The position numbers were made by a program, and so were the translations under genes. Below, piece by piece: positions 45,849 through 54,753 of a DNA stretch of 64,000 nucleotides. Below the pieces are notes generated by a model. It saw only the letters and a program-made list of their open reading frames with translations. It had not been told where the DNA came from and made no database searches. This DNA is from Pseudomonas nitroreducens (GTDB lineage: Bacteria > Pseudomonadota > Gammaproteobacteria > Pseudomonadales > Pseudomonadaceae): assembly GCF_014204515.1 (NCBI RefSeq), contig NZ_JACHLI010000020.1, positions 1-64,000 on the forward strand, given 5' to 3'. Each line of letters starts with the position of its first letter. The first letter of the stretch is position 1.

Positions 45849-46355
45849 ATGACCTCACCGGACAGAGCCGCGCTCGCCGTCGCGCAATGGCGCGAGCAAC
45901 TCCCCGAGCTGGACACCGATGGCATGCTGCTGCTCGGCCGCCTGGGCGAGGCCGCGCAGCTGATCGCCCGCGACCACCTCAACCCGCTGTTCGCCGAGTA
46001 CGGCCTGCAACCGGGCGAGTTCGACGTGCTCGCCACCCTGCGCCGCAGCGGCCCGCCCTTCCGCCTCACGCCCACCGTGCTCTACGAGGCGGCAATGATC
46101 TCCTCCGGCAGCATGACCAACCGCCTCGACCGCCTGGAAAAACAGGGCCTGGTGCAGCGCATGCCCAACCCCGAGGACGGCCGCGGCTCGCTGGTGGGCC
46201 TGAGCGAAGCAGGACTGGCGCTGATCGACGCCGCAGTCGGCGCCCATGTCGAGAACCAGCGCCAGGTACTCGCCGGGCTCAGCGCCGCCGAGCAGAAGCA
46301 GTTGGCCGGGCTGCTGGCCAGACTCCTCGCCAGCCTGCCCGGCACCCGCGGCTGA
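45849..46355 (+). CDS. MarR-family transcriptional regulator
   Basis: A 168-residue winged-helix repressor. The DNA-binding part (about 55-115) reads GEFDVLATLRRSG, TPTVLYEAAMISSGSMTNRLDRLEKQGLVQR and the wing NPEDGRGSLVGLSEAG. AAGGAAG precedes the ATG. It is autoregulated and controls the divergent transporter, judging by the twin operators. The inducer is unknown. Confidence 0.92.
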   Translation: MTSPDRAALAVAQWREQLPELDTDGMLLLGRLGEAAQLIARDHLNPLFAEYGLQPGEFDVLATLRRSGPPFRLTPTVLYEAAMISSGSMTNRLDRLEKQGLVQRMPNPEDGRGSLVGLSEAGLALIDAAVGAHVENQRQVLAGLSAAEQKQLAGLLARLLASLPGTRG

Positions 46356-46646
46356 TCACCGGCGTCGCGAGGTCCCGACCAGCAGGAAGCAGCGCTGCAG
46401 AGCGGCTGATGGCCACTACTGCACCGGCCGTCCATGTCGCTTTTGATCATGCCTGCGGCGATTTCGAGCAACTCGCCGCCCATCCACTGCCTTAGCTTGG
46501 GTCCCGCGTGAAGCGTGTTGATCCAGCTGCACACTTCCTCGGCCAATTCCCAACCCCGCCAGGAGCGGAACCATCGGTCAGGAAGGAAGTTGCGCTCATC
46601 CCACGTCGCCGCGTCCTACATAACAATTTCAAGAAAAGGCCGACAG

Positions 46647-48059
46647 ATGAGTGCTCCCAGTGCAAACGGCGCCAATGGCGATCTGGTGCAGGGCTTCAAG
46701 CCCCGCCACGTGACCATGCTTTCCATCGCGGGAATCATCGGCGCCGGGTTGTTCGTCGGCTCCGGCCACGCGATTGCCGCCGCCGGCCCCTCCGCCATCG
46801 TCGCCTACGCCCTTTCCGGGCTGCTGGTGGTACTGGTGATGCGCATGCTCGGCGAAATGGCCGTGGCCAGCCCCGACACCGGTTCCTTCTCCGCCTATGC
46901 CGACCAGGCCATCGGCCGCTGGGCCGGCTTCACCATCGGCTGGCTGTACTGGTGGTTCTGGGTGCTGGTGATCCCCATCGAGGCGATTGCCGCCGGGGTC
47001 ATCCTCAACAACTGGTTCCCGCAGGTGGAGACCTGGGTGTTCGCCCTGTCGATGACGCTGCTGCTCACCGTCACCAACCTGTTCAGCGTGGCCAAGTACG
47101 GTGAGTTCGAATTCTGGTTCGCCATGCTCAAGGTGGTCGCCATCGTCGCCTTCATCGGGCTGGGCGCCGCCGCGCTGCTGGGCCTGCTGCCGGGGCGCGA
47201 GGTCAGCGGCCTGAGCAAGCTCATGCACGAGCACGGCGGCTTCATGCCAAACGGCTGGACGGCCATCTTCAGCGCGCTGGTCACCACCCTGTTCAGCTTC
47301 ATCGGCACCGAGGCGGTGACCATCGCCGCCGCCGAATCCAGCGACCCCAGCCGCAACATCGCCAAGGCCACGCGCTCGGTGATCTGGCGCATCAGCGTGT
47401 TCTACCTGCTGTCGATCCTGGTGATCATTTCGGTGGTGCCGTGGAACGATCCGCGCCTGGTGGAGATCGGCTCCTACCAGCGTGCCCTGGAGCTGCTGAA
47501 CATCCCCAACGCGCAACTGCTGATGGACCTGGTGGTGCTGGTGGCAGTGGCCAGTTGCCTGAACTCCTCGGTGTACATCGCCTCGCGGATGATCTATTCG
47601 CTGAGCCGTCGCCACGACGCGCCGGCCTTCATCCAGCGCACCTCGAAGGCCGGCGTGCCGCGCGCGGCGGTGATCGCCAGCACATTGATCGGCATGTTCA
47701 CCACCCTGCTCAACTTCTTTGCGCCGGGGCGGCTGTTCGAGTTCCTGCTGGCCAGCTCCGGCTCCATCGCCCTGCTCGTCTATCTCGCCATCGCCGTGTC
47801 GCAGCTGCGCATGCGCGGCATCCTGCGCCGGCGCAACCATGAGCTGGTGTTCCGCATGTGGCTGTTCCCCTGGCTGACCTGGCTGGTGATCGGGATCATC
47901 AGCTTCATCCTGGTGGTGATGTTCAGCATGCCCGCGCACCGCATCGAAGTGAGTTCGACCCTGGCGCTGACGGTGATCATCATCCTGCTCAGCCAGACCA
48001 GCCGGCGCACTTCGCCGCACGCGCCGGCCGCCATCGGCCGCAGCGCCGTGCGCAACTGA
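46647..48059 (+). CDS. APC-family amino-acid/GABA permease
   Basis: A 470-residue transporter with twelve membrane segments of the amino-acid/polyamine/organocation family. Typical start FKPRHVTMLSIAGIIGAGLFVGSGHAI, then MRMLGEMAVASPDTGSFSAYAD and FSFIGTEAVTIAAAESSDPSRNI. It resembles GabP-type permeases. AAAAGG lies 8 nt before the ATG. The 290 bp upstream contain no supported gene. The next gene is a GATase-AraC regulator on the same strand, 60 bp away, which may control it. Confidence 0.88.
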   Translation: MSAPSANGANGDLVQGFKPRHVTMLSIAGIIGAGLFVGSGHAIAAAGPSAIVAYALSGLLVVLVMRMLGEMAVASPDTGSFSAYADQAIGRWAGFTIGWLYWWFWVLVIPIEAIAAGVILNNWFPQVETWVFALSMTLLLTVTNLFSVAKYGEFEFWFAMLKVVAIVAFIGLGAAALLGLLPGREVSGLSKLMHEHGGFMPNGWTAIFSALVTTLFSFIGTEAVTIAAAESSDPSRNIAKATRSVIWRISVFYLLSILVIISVVPWNDPRLVEIGSYQRALELLNIPNAQLLMDLVVLVAVASCLNSSVYIASRMIYSLSRRHDAPAFIQRTSKAGVPRAAVIASTLIGMFTTLLNFFAPGRLFEFLLASSGSIALLVYLAIAVSQLRMRGILRRRNHELVFRMWLFPWLTWLVIGIISFILVVMFSMPAHRIEVSSTLALTVIIILLSQTSRRTSPHAPAAIGRSAVRN

Positions 48060-48121
48060 GCCAATCGCCCACAAAGCAGCCGAGGTGCCGATTGGTCGAA
48101 CGCCGCCAGTTCAGTGGAACC

Positions 48122-49138
48122 ATGCAGGGCCGCAACCTGCGCTACCTCGACGGTGAACCGCAGCAGCCCGACCGCCTCGCGCGGGTGGGCTTCCTGCTGC
48201 TGGAACACTTCTCCCTGCCGGCCTTCACCCAGGCGCTGGACACCCTGGTCACCGCCAACCTGATCCGCGCGCAGACCTTCGCCAGCCAGACCTTCAGCCT
48301 GGACGGCGAATCGGCCACCAGCGACCTCGGCCTGGTGATCTGCCCCGGCGCCGCGCTGACCCCGGCGCAGCTCGGCGAACTGGACCTGCTGGTGGTCTGC
48401 GGCGGCCTGCGCACACCCCTGCGCGCCATCCCCGAACTGACCCGCCTGCTGCAGAGCGCCGCCGACAAGGACATCGCCCTCGCCGGCCTGTGGAACGGCG
48501 CCTGGTTCCTCGGCCAGGCCGGCCTGCTGGACGGCTACCGCTGCGCCATCCACCCCGAGCACCGCGCGGCGCTGGCGGAGATCGCCCGGCACAGCGAAGT
48601 CACCAGCGAAAGCTACCAGGCCGATCGCAACCGGCTCACTGCCGCCAGCCCCACCGGCGCCTTCAACCTGGTGCTGGAGTGGATCAACCAGCGCCACGGC
48701 CGCGAACTGGTGGAGGGCATCGTCGACATCCTCGCCTTCGAGGAATCGCGTTTCCGCCGCACCCGCCCGGCGCTGCACGAGAAGCTCAGCGAGCCGCTGC
48801 GCGAGGCGATCAACCTGATGAGCGCGAACATCGAGGAGCCGCTGAACCAGGACCAGCTGTCGCGCTACGTGGGACGCTCGAAACGGCAGATCGAGCGGCT
48901 GTTCCAGGAGCAGCTGGGGACCACGCCGGTGCGCTATTACCTGGAGCTGCGCATCACCGAAAGCCGCCGCCTGCTGCAGCACTCCAGCCTGCCGATGGTC
49001 GAGGTGGCGCTGGCCTGCGGCTTCGTCTCGCCCAGCCATTTCAGCAAGTGCTACACCTCGTTCTACGGCTATTCGCCGTCCAAGGAAGCGCGCCATGGTT
49101 GCGTCAAGGCCCTTCGCCCGGTCGAGCGCCCTCTGTAG
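48122..49138 (+). CDS. AraC-family regulator with GATase1-like (GlxA) domain
   Basis: A 338-residue regulator of the ArgR/CdhR/GbdR type. N-terminal DJ-1/GATase-like sensor (about 20-190): RVGFLLLEHFSLPAF, LVVCGGLRTP, GLWNGAWFLGQAGLLDG (the usual Cys is replaced by Asn). The C-terminal AraC domain (about 240-330) has QDQLSRYVGRSKRQIERLFQEQLG and MVEVALACGFVSPSHFSKCYTSFYGYSPSKE. The ATG lacks a good ribosome-binding site; an in-frame TTG at 48092 behind GAGGTG could be the true start. It probably responds to an amino acid or derivative carried by the adjacent permease. Confidence 0.88.
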   Translation: MQGRNLRYLDGEPQQPDRLARVGFLLLEHFSLPAFTQALDTLVTANLIRAQTFASQTFSLDGESATSDLGLVICPGAALTPAQLGELDLLVVCGGLRTPLRAIPELTRLLQSAADKDIALAGLWNGAWFLGQAGLLDGYRCAIHPEHRAALAEIARHSEVTSESYQADRNRLTAASPTGAFNLVLEWINQRHGRELVEGIVDILAFEESRFRRTRPALHEKLSEPLREAINLMSANIEEPLNQDQLSRYVGRSKRQIERLFQEQLGTTPVRYYLELRITESRRLLQHSSLPMVEVALACGFVSPSHFSKCYTSFYGYSPSKEARHGCVKALRPVERPL

Positions 49139-49167
49139 GAGCAACTGACTGCCGGCTCCGGCTTTTT

Positions 49168-49390
49168 GTAGGGCGCATAACCCGGAACGGGTTATCCGCC
49201 ACGGCGGCGGATAACGCCGTAGGCGTTATGCGCCCTACGGGAACGCTTGGCGGCTGGAGCCCCTGATAGGAGCGGGCTCCATCCGCGATCCGCCGACAAG
49301 GCCGGCGCCCGATCGGTTCGCGAGCAAGCTCGCTCCTGCGAAGAGCGATCCGAGCCAGAGCTGAACGGTAGGAGCGAGCTTGCTCGCGAA
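49168..49390. repeat. REP-type palindrome cluster
   Basis: A GTAGGGCGC...GCCCTAC palindrome (49168-49238), a GGAGCGGGCTCCATCCGCGA element with an inverted REP arm (49266-49341), and a further REP (49368-49390). Confidence 0.85.
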
Positions 49391-49410
49391 CCCAGCATCC
49401 GCTGCGTCGC

Positions 49411-50250
49411 TCATCCCCTGCCCACTGCGCGGGGCGGATAGCCGAAGTAGCGAGCGAAGGCCACGCTGAAATTGTTCGCATGGCCATAGCCCACTGCCCA
49501 GGCTGCCTGGGCCACCTGGCAGCCGCCTTCGAGCAGGGCGTGGGCATGCCCCATGCGCAGCTGGTTGAGGGACTGCTGCGGCGTGCAGCCGTAGTGACGC
49601 TTCCAGGCGGTTTTCAGCCGGGTCTCGCCCATGCCGGCAGCGGCCGCCAGCAATGTCACAGTCAGGGGCTGATCCAGGCGCTCGCGCATCCAGTCGCGCG
49701 CCTGCTCCAGGCATTCGATCTCCACCGTCTGCAAGCGGCGCTGCGGGTCGATAGCCGCCCTCGGCAGCAGCCCCTGCAGCTGCTCGCGCAGCAGCGCCAG
49801 GCCGTTGAGGTGCAGGTCGAGCAGACCCTGCCCCGGTCGCAGCAGCGCGCGGGCCAGCGCAAGGCTGGCCGGCGATGTGCGCTGGTACGCCAGGCGGCGC
49901 AGGTGGCCGTTGCCCAGCAGCTCGCCGGCGCGAGCTGCGCCCAGGTAATTCGTCAGCACGGCTTCGTCGGCGATCAGGCGCAGCTGGCTGAGGGTTTCCC
50001 CACCGCGATAGCATCGCTGGCCCTCGCTGTGGCGGAAGCTGGTGACAGTGGTGTGGCCCTCGCGGAAATCCACCCGATTGCCGTCGCGGCCGACAAAGGC
50101 GGAGCGCCCCGCCAGCCCGAGGGTAATCACCAGGGATGCGCTTCCCTGGGGCGATGCGCCGGGCTCGCGGCAGTCCCGCAGCGGGTGCAGGCGCGAGCGC
50201 ACCAGCAGCAATCCCGGCGCCAGCTGGCGGCTTTGCGTGAAGGGCTCCAT
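49411..50250 (-). CDS. AraC-family regulator, PchR-like
   Basis: A 279-residue activator. The C-terminal double helix-turn-helix (about 180-275) reads LDQPLTVTLLAAAAGMGETRLKTAWKRHYGCTPQQSLNQLRM and VAQAAWAVGYGHANNFSVAFARYFGYPPRAV. The N-terminal half resembles the sensor of PchR-like, siderophore-responsive regulators. The start MEPFTQ has AGGAAG upstream. It is divergent from an O-methyltransferase across a Fur-box-like site, so iron control of the pair is likely. The ferric ligand, if any, is unknown. Confidence 0.85.
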   Translation of the reverse strand: MEPFTQSRQLAPGLLLVRSRLHPLRDCREPGASPQGSASLVITLGLAGRSAFVGRDGNRVDFREGHTTVTSFRHSEGQRCYRGGETLSQLRLIADEAVLTNYLGAARAGELLGNGHLRRLAYQRTSPASLALARALLRPGQGLLDLHLNGLALLREQLQGLLPRAAIDPQRRLQTVEIECLEQARDWMRERLDQPLTVTLLAAAAGMGETRLKTAWKRHYGCTPQQSLNQLRMGHAHALLEGGCQVAQAAWAVGYGHANNFSVAFARYFGYPPRAVGRG

Positions 50251-50307
50251 TGGCTTCCTGCCGTGCATTGCGCAGACGAAAAACGCCGCCGCGCAGAGTT
50301 AATAGAC

Positions 50308-50326
50308 GATAGTCATTCGCATTAGC
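50308..50326. promoter_or_regulatory. Fur box candidate
   Basis: GATAGTCATTCGCATTAGC agrees with the 19-bp Fur consensus GATAATGATTCTCATTATC at 15 positions. It is in the 117-bp divergent promoter region between the PchR-like gene and the methyltransferase. Confidence 0.7.
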
Positions 50327-50367
50327 GCGCACCCTGGCTGCCACGTCAATCACGCTGGAGTACCGCC

Positions 50368-51384
50368 ATGACCACCCTGCCCTTCGAATCGCATCCGTTG
50401 CGCCGCAGCTGGGACCTGCTGCTGGCCAGCGTCGGCGCCGACTGCCTGCGTGCGGCGCTGGAGCACGAGCTGTTCAGCCAACTGCTGGCGCCCGTCAGTC
50501 TCGACCACCTCATGCCGCGCACCACGCTGCCCGCCGCCAGCCTGGCACCACTGCTGGACTGCCTTTGGAGCCTCGGCCTGCTGGAGCGCGACGGCGAGCG
50601 CTACAGCGCCAGCGAGGTCGCCCGCCGCCATTTCGTGCCTTCTTCCACCCGGTATTGCGGCGAGGCCTGGCTGCTGCGCCTGCAAGCGTTGCGCCGAGTC
50701 GGTGCCGCGCTGGGTTCGCCAGGGCCCTTCGCGCCACCGGCCGAGGCCGTGCGCAGCGGCTGGGCCGAGGCGGCGCGGCGACAATTGGCCCAGGAGCAGC
50801 AGGCGGTCACCGCCGAGGCGGCGGTCCGGCTGGTGCAAGGCTTCGGCGAACTGCCGGCGGATGGCCGCTTCCTCGACCTGGGCTGCGGCCCCGGTCTGCA
50901 GGCCATCGCCCTGGCGCTGGCCTGGCCGCACTGCCGTGGGGTGCTGCTGGACTTCCCGGAAAGCGCGGCGGTGGCGCGGGACAATCTGCGGGCCGCCGGA
51001 GTCGCCAATCGCCTGCAGGCCATTGGCGCCGATCTGCGCGATGCAGAGCTGGGCGATGCCGAGCTGGGCGACGGCTTCGACCTGGTCTGGTGCGCCTCGG
51101 TGCTGCACTTCGTCGAGGACCGGCTCGGGCTGCTGCGGCGCATCCGCGCGGCACTCAAGCCGGGCGGGCGCTTCCTCTGCCTGCACGCGCACTGGGAAAT
51201 GCAGCCGGAGCTGGCCGAGCGGGTACTGCCCTACTACCTGCCGCTGCGCCTGCGCGGCCATTGGGTGCCCGAGCCGGGCGAGCTGCTGGCATTGCTGCAC
51301 GAGGCCGGGTTCGACGGCGTGGACGACCTCGGCCACGTGGATATTCCGCTGGCGCCGGTGCGGGTTCTGCTCGCGCGGGGCTAG
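50368..51384 (+). CDS. SAM-dependent O-methyltransferase with dimerisation domain
   Basis: A 338-residue methyltransferase of the COMT/hydroxyneurosporene type. The N-terminal winged-helix dimerisation domain (about 1-100) is followed by the Rossmann domain: GRFLDLGCGPGLQAIALAL (SAM loop, about 170), FPESAAVARDNL, DLVWCASVLHFVEDRLGLLRRIRAALKPGGRFLCL. GGAG precedes the ATG. Its substrate is unknown. The divergent PchR-like regulator and Fur box suggest synthesis or modification of an iron-related small molecule (inference). Confidence 0.85.
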   Translation: MTTLPFESHPLRRSWDLLLASVGADCLRAALEHELFSQLLAPVSLDHLMPRTTLPAASLAPLLDCLWSLGLLERDGERYSASEVARRHFVPSSTRYCGEAWLLRLQALRRVGAALGSPGPFAPPAEAVRSGWAEAARRQLAQEQQAVTAEAAVRLVQGFGELPADGRFLDLGCGPGLQAIALALAWPHCRGVLLDFPESAAVARDNLRAAGVANRLQAIGADLRDAELGDAELGDGFDLVWCASVLHFVEDRLGLLRRIRAALKPGGRFLCLHAHWEMQPELAERVLPYYLPLRLRGHWVPEPGELLALLHEAGFDGVDDLGHVDIPLAPVRVLLARG

Positions 51385-51400
51385 CGCCTCAAGCAGCGTC

Positions 51401-51481
51401 GTAGGATGGCGTGGAGCGCAGCGATACCCATCAATCCCGATCGCCGACAGCATGGGTATCGCTGCGCTCCACCCATCCTAC
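51401..51481. repeat. Complete GGTATCGCTGCGCTCCAC palindromic repeat
   Basis: Arms of about 30 bp (GTAGGATGGCGTGGAGCGCA... and ...GCGCTCCACCCATCCTAC) face each other across about 20 bp. Half copies occur at about 6117-6150 and 11740-11773, so this is the full form of that repeat family. Confidence 0.85.
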
Positions 51482-51520
51482 AAAGGGCATCCGCCGGAAA
51501 ATCCGCCGTTCGGGACAGCA

Positions 51521-51550
51521 AAAAAACCGCGCCCTGGGGCGCGGTTTTTC
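51521..51550. terminator. Bidirectional intrinsic terminator
   Basis: AAAACCGCGCC-ctgg-GGCGCGGTTTT with A/T runs on both sides, between the convergent methyltransferase and amidase genes. Confidence 0.9.
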
Positions 51551-51574
51551 AGGCAGCGTGAAGCGGCAGAGCGA

Positions 51575-53269
51575 TCAACCCAGCGGCGGCGTGCTCGGTG
51601 GCACCAGGCGCTTGGAGCCGGTGGCTTCGAAGGCGGCGGCGAAGGTCAGCAGCGCGGAGTCGTCGTAGGCGCGACCGGCGAAGGTCAGGCCCACCGGCAT
51701 GCCGATGTCGGCCATCACGCCCATCGGCACGGTGACGGTCGGTACGCCCAGGTGACGGATCGCCAGGTTGCCGTTGGCGACCCAGATGCCGTTGCTCCAG
51801 GCGATGTCGGCCGATTCCGGGTTGACGTCGGCGTCCGCCGGGCCGACGTCGGCCACGGTGGGGAACAGCACGGCGTCGAGCTTCAGCTCGTCCATCCAGT
51901 CTTCCAGGTCGAGCTTGCGGGTCTTCTCCAGGCCGCGCAGGCCGTCGGGCAGGGTCTCGATCTGGTCCCACGTCTTGAGGCCGCGCCTGGCCATGTTGAC
52001 GTACTCGTCCATGCCCGCGCAGAGGTCATCCTCGCGGTTGGGCAGCGTGCCCGGATCGTGGGGGAAGATTTTCAGCCCGTCGACGTCGGCCAGCTGGTTC
52101 AGCTTGGGGTCGCCGTTGGCGCGCAGGAAATCGTCGAAGCCCCAGCCGGACAGTTCCCACAGCTCGTCATGCAGGAACTGCTCGGTGACGAAGCCGCGGT
52201 TGAACACGGTCGGTGCGCCAGGACGGTCGCCCTCGCAGTTGGAAACCAGCGGGAAGTCCACTTCGACGACTTCGGCGCCGGCGGCTTCCAGGGCCTTGCG
52301 GGCCTGCTCCCAGAGGTCGATGACCGAGGCGCGGGTGTTGATGCGCTGGCCGGTCGGGCCGCCGATGCCGGGCTTCTCGCTGGTGCCGGCGAGCTCGTCC
52401 TGGTTGATGAACATGCGCGGCACGCCCAGGCGCTTGCCCTTGAGGGCTTCCGGGCCGGCGGCGAGGTCCAGGTAGGAGGCCGGGCGCACTTCGCTTACGG
52501 CGGGGATCGGTACCCACGGCTGCAGGCGCCAGAGGTCGCCGCGCTTTTCGCTGTCTTCGGCAACCACCACGTCGAGCACTTCCAGCAGGTCGGCCATGGT
52601 CCGCGCGTAGGGCACCACCACGTCCATGGTCGGGGTCAGCGGCCAGTTGCCGCGTACCGAGATCACCCCACGGGACGGGGTGTAGGCGCACAGGCCATTG
52701 TTCGAGGCCGGGCCACGACCGCTGGACCAGGTTTCTTCCGCCAGGCCGAAGGCCGAGAAGCTCGCGGCAGTCGCGGTGCCGGCACCGTTGGAGGAGCCGG
52801 AGGCGAAGGGCGCGGTGAGGAACTTGCGGTTGTACGGGCTTTCCGCACGGCCGTAGACGCCGCGCTGCATGCCGCCGTTGGCCATGGGCGGCATGTTGGT
52901 CTTGCCCAGGCAGATGGCGCCGCCGGCGCGCAGGCGCTCGACGGTGAAGGCGTCGCGGTAGGCGACCAGGTCCTTGAAGGCCGGGCTGCCGGAAGCGGCG
53001 GTCAGGCCCTTGACCAGGTAGCTGTCCTTGGCGGTGTAGGGGATGCCGTCCAGCGGGCCGAGGGTCTCGCCACGGGCGCGGCGGGCGTCGGAGGCTTCGG
53101 CTTCCTTCAGGGCCTCGGTATTGCGCACGACCACGGCATTGAGCCGGGTCGGGCCATCGTAGGCATCGATGCGCGCGAGGTAGGCCTTGACCAGTTCGAC
53201 CGCGGTGGTGCGGCCCGACTCCAGGGCTTCACGCAGCTGCGCAATGGAAACTTCGGTTACCTCGATCAT
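51575..53269 (-). CDS. Amidase-signature family hydrolase
   Basis: A 564-residue amidase. The Ser-cisSer-Lys triad can be placed: Lys in PYTAKDSYLV (about residue 90), the cis-Ser region in ASGSSNGAGTATAASF (about 160; classical form GGSSGGS), and the nucleophile in EETWSSGRGPASNNG (about 187; classical DTGGSIRxP). The motifs are thus a divergent version of the signature. GVMADIGMPVGLTFAGRAYDD near the end is typical. The ATG has only a weak GGTGA upstream. The 5' gap (53270-53543) shows no gene. Confidence 0.88.
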   Translation of the reverse strand: MIEVTEVSIAQLREALESGRTTAVELVKAYLARIDAYDGPTRLNAVVVRNTEALKEAEASDARRARGETLGPLDGIPYTAKDSYLVKGLTAASGSPAFKDLVAYRDAFTVERLRAGGAICLGKTNMPPMANGGMQRGVYGRAESPYNRKFLTAPFASGSSNGAGTATAASFSAFGLAEETWSSGRGPASNNGLCAYTPSRGVISVRGNWPLTPTMDVVVPYARTMADLLEVLDVVVAEDSEKRGDLWRLQPWVPIPAVSEVRPASYLDLAAGPEALKGKRLGVPRMFINQDELAGTSEKPGIGGPTGQRINTRASVIDLWEQARKALEAAGAEVVEVDFPLVSNCEGDRPGAPTVFNRGFVTEQFLHDELWELSGWGFDDFLRANGDPKLNQLADVDGLKIFPHDPGTLPNREDDLCAGMDEYVNMARRGLKTWDQIETLPDGLRGLEKTRKLDLEDWMDELKLDAVLFPTVADVGPADADVNPESADIAWSNGIWVANGNLAIRHLGVPTVTVPMGVMADIGMPVGLTFAGRAYDDSALLTFAAAFEATGSKRLVPPSTPPLG

Positions 53270-53543
53270 GCTGTCACCGTCGGCTGAAGGTTGGTGGGAA
53301 GGGGCAGGTCTGCGTCGCGAAGGACGAAGACAGCGCAAGTCGGAAAGTGCGTGTTCATCTGAATTCTCTTGTACTTCTGTTTCGCGACGGGAGTGAGTGT
53401 ACCGTCGGCCGGCGGCAGGGTTCAGCGCCCGGCGGACAAACCGGATGCGCAGCGAGACAGGCTGTGAAAGGCGAATACAGCCGCCAGGGCGCACACACTG
53501 GCATGCCCGATCAGAATACACAACAGACGTAAATTAAAAAAAA

Positions 53544-53694
53544 CGCCCGCCGAGTGGGGGGACTCGCCGGGCGACAGTTCGGGCGCTGGGGGGAGCGCCC
53601 TGGAGAGTGAATCAGCGCAAGCCCGATGGCCGACACTGACGCAGGCTATTCGCCGCCTGCCGGCGCTGGGCGGGTCGCTGGGGGGAGCGACCCG
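53544..53694 (-). terminator. Three hairpins with identical G6/C6 loops; the last is a terminator
   Basis: Three stems, each closing over GGGGGG (plus strand): CGCCCGCCGAGT / ACTCGCCGGGCG (53544-53573, one mismatch), GGGCGCT / AGCGCCC (53581-53600) and CGGGTCGCT / AGCGACCCG (53671-53694). Read leftward after the lipoprotein gene they form its 3' region, and the outermost stem is followed by T8, a strong intrinsic terminator. Confidence 0.75.
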
Positions 53695-53706
53695 CTCGAA
53701 GACGAT

Positions 53707-54090
53707 TCAACTGTGCTGCGCGCACTGGTAGGCGGCGTCCAGCAACTCGCCCTTGTCCTGCCAGGCGCTGCGCTGGAAGGCGCTGAAGTGATTGCCGCCA
53801 GCGATCGGCGTGACCTCGACGATGCCGCTGGCCTGCAGCGGGTCGGCGCTGCCGGTAAGCAGTTGGCGGGTGGCGCCCTGCTCGTTGAAGAAGATCGGCG
53901 TGCGGGCATTCACCCGGCCATCCACGCAGCTCAGGTAGGCGTCGCTGCTCTGGGCGGTGGTACCGCCGAGGCTGTCCCAGCTCAGCTGGCTCTCGGAGGT
54001 GGCCGACGTGGCGGCGCAGCCGGTCAGGCTGGCCAGCGTCAGCAGCAGCGGTGCCAGCAATGGGCGACAGGCAAGGCGCGAAGTGTTCAT
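53707..54090 (-). CDS. Lipoprotein of unknown function
   Basis: A 127-residue lipoprotein precursor. The signal sequence LLAPLLLTLASLTGC has a good lipobox (LTGC, Cys about residue 25), and the next residue is Ala, so outer-membrane sorting is expected. The mature part (about 100 residues) has two further cysteines (YLSCVDGRV and YQCAQHS) that could form a disulfide. No family recognised. The start at MNTSRL gives a proper signal; the ribosome-binding site is weak. A striking triple hairpin follows the stop. Confidence 0.75.
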   Translation of the reverse strand: MNTSRLACRPLLAPLLLTLASLTGCAATSATSESQLSWDSLGGTTAQSSDAYLSCVDGRVNARTPIFFNEQGATRQLLTGSADPLQASGIVEVTPIAGGNHFSAFQRSAWQDKGELLDAAYQCAQHS

Positions 54091-54308
54091 GGGTTCTGTT
54101 CCGTGGCCCCGGTTCAGCGGGTTCGTGGGACAGATAGTCAGCCGCGGGCGCCCCACGCACCACTCGATTGCATCGATAGTGAGACTCGACGGTATTGATG
54201 ATTCGCCGCCCGGCGATGACGCACCGCTGCGCAGGAAGTTCGAACCCTCCCCGCCCGGCCGGGTCGCAACTCAGGAAGGCCCTGCATTGATGACCCGGAG
54301 GACACGCC

Positions 54309-54728
54309 ATGAGCTACGACTGGGACCTGATCGAACGTCTGCTGCTGCGCGCCCAGGAGTGCGCCGACCAACCCTACCAGGCCCGCGAGTGCGGCGAGGA
54401 AGTGGCCGAGCAGCACCGGCTGCAGGGCGAGCCGGTGGACGGCAGCGTCGACCACCTGAAGAAGGTCGCCGGCGACCTGGAGGGTGACCTGTTCGCCAAC
54501 GGCTACATCCAGGAACGCCCGCGCGAACACGGCGGCACCGGCAACAACTTCGAGCTGACCGAGCGCGGCAACGAGCTGCTGACCCTGATCAGCCGCAGCT
54601 TCCCCGACCACCTGGTGTTCCGCCAGCTGCTCGACGAAAAGGGCGAGGCCGCGCTGCTGCCGGAATCCTTCGACCTGCTGGCCGAGCGCGCCACCCGTGA
54701 CCGGGTGAACGACCGGCCGGAGCGCTGA
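54309..54728 (+). CDS. DUF2513-like winged-helix protein
   Basis: A 139-residue cytoplasmic protein, MSYDWDLIERLLLRAQE..., with the pattern VDHLKKVAGDLEGDLFANGYIQ ... FELTERGNELLTLI typical of a small winged-helix fold. It resembles DUF2513-type proteins, which are often phage- or island-linked. GGAGGACACGCC precedes the ATG. The gene stands alone. Function unknown; DNA binding is inferred from the fold pattern only. Confidence 0.6.
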   Translation: MSYDWDLIERLLLRAQECADQPYQARECGEEVAEQHRLQGEPVDGSVDHLKKVAGDLEGDLFANGYIQERPREHGGTGNNFELTERGNELLTLISRSFPDHLVFRQLLDEKGEAALLPESFDLLAERATRDRVNDRPER

Positions 54729-54753
54729 AGCTCCGGCCGCCAAGCATCGGGGA

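Noticed and set aside
46082..46546. Minus-strand frame MAEEVCSWINTLHAGPKLRQ... opposite the MarR gene and its downstream gap
   Set aside because: Starts with TTG, has no clear ribosome-binding site and its second half is antisense to the MarR gene; no family recognised. It could be a remnant but evidence is too thin.
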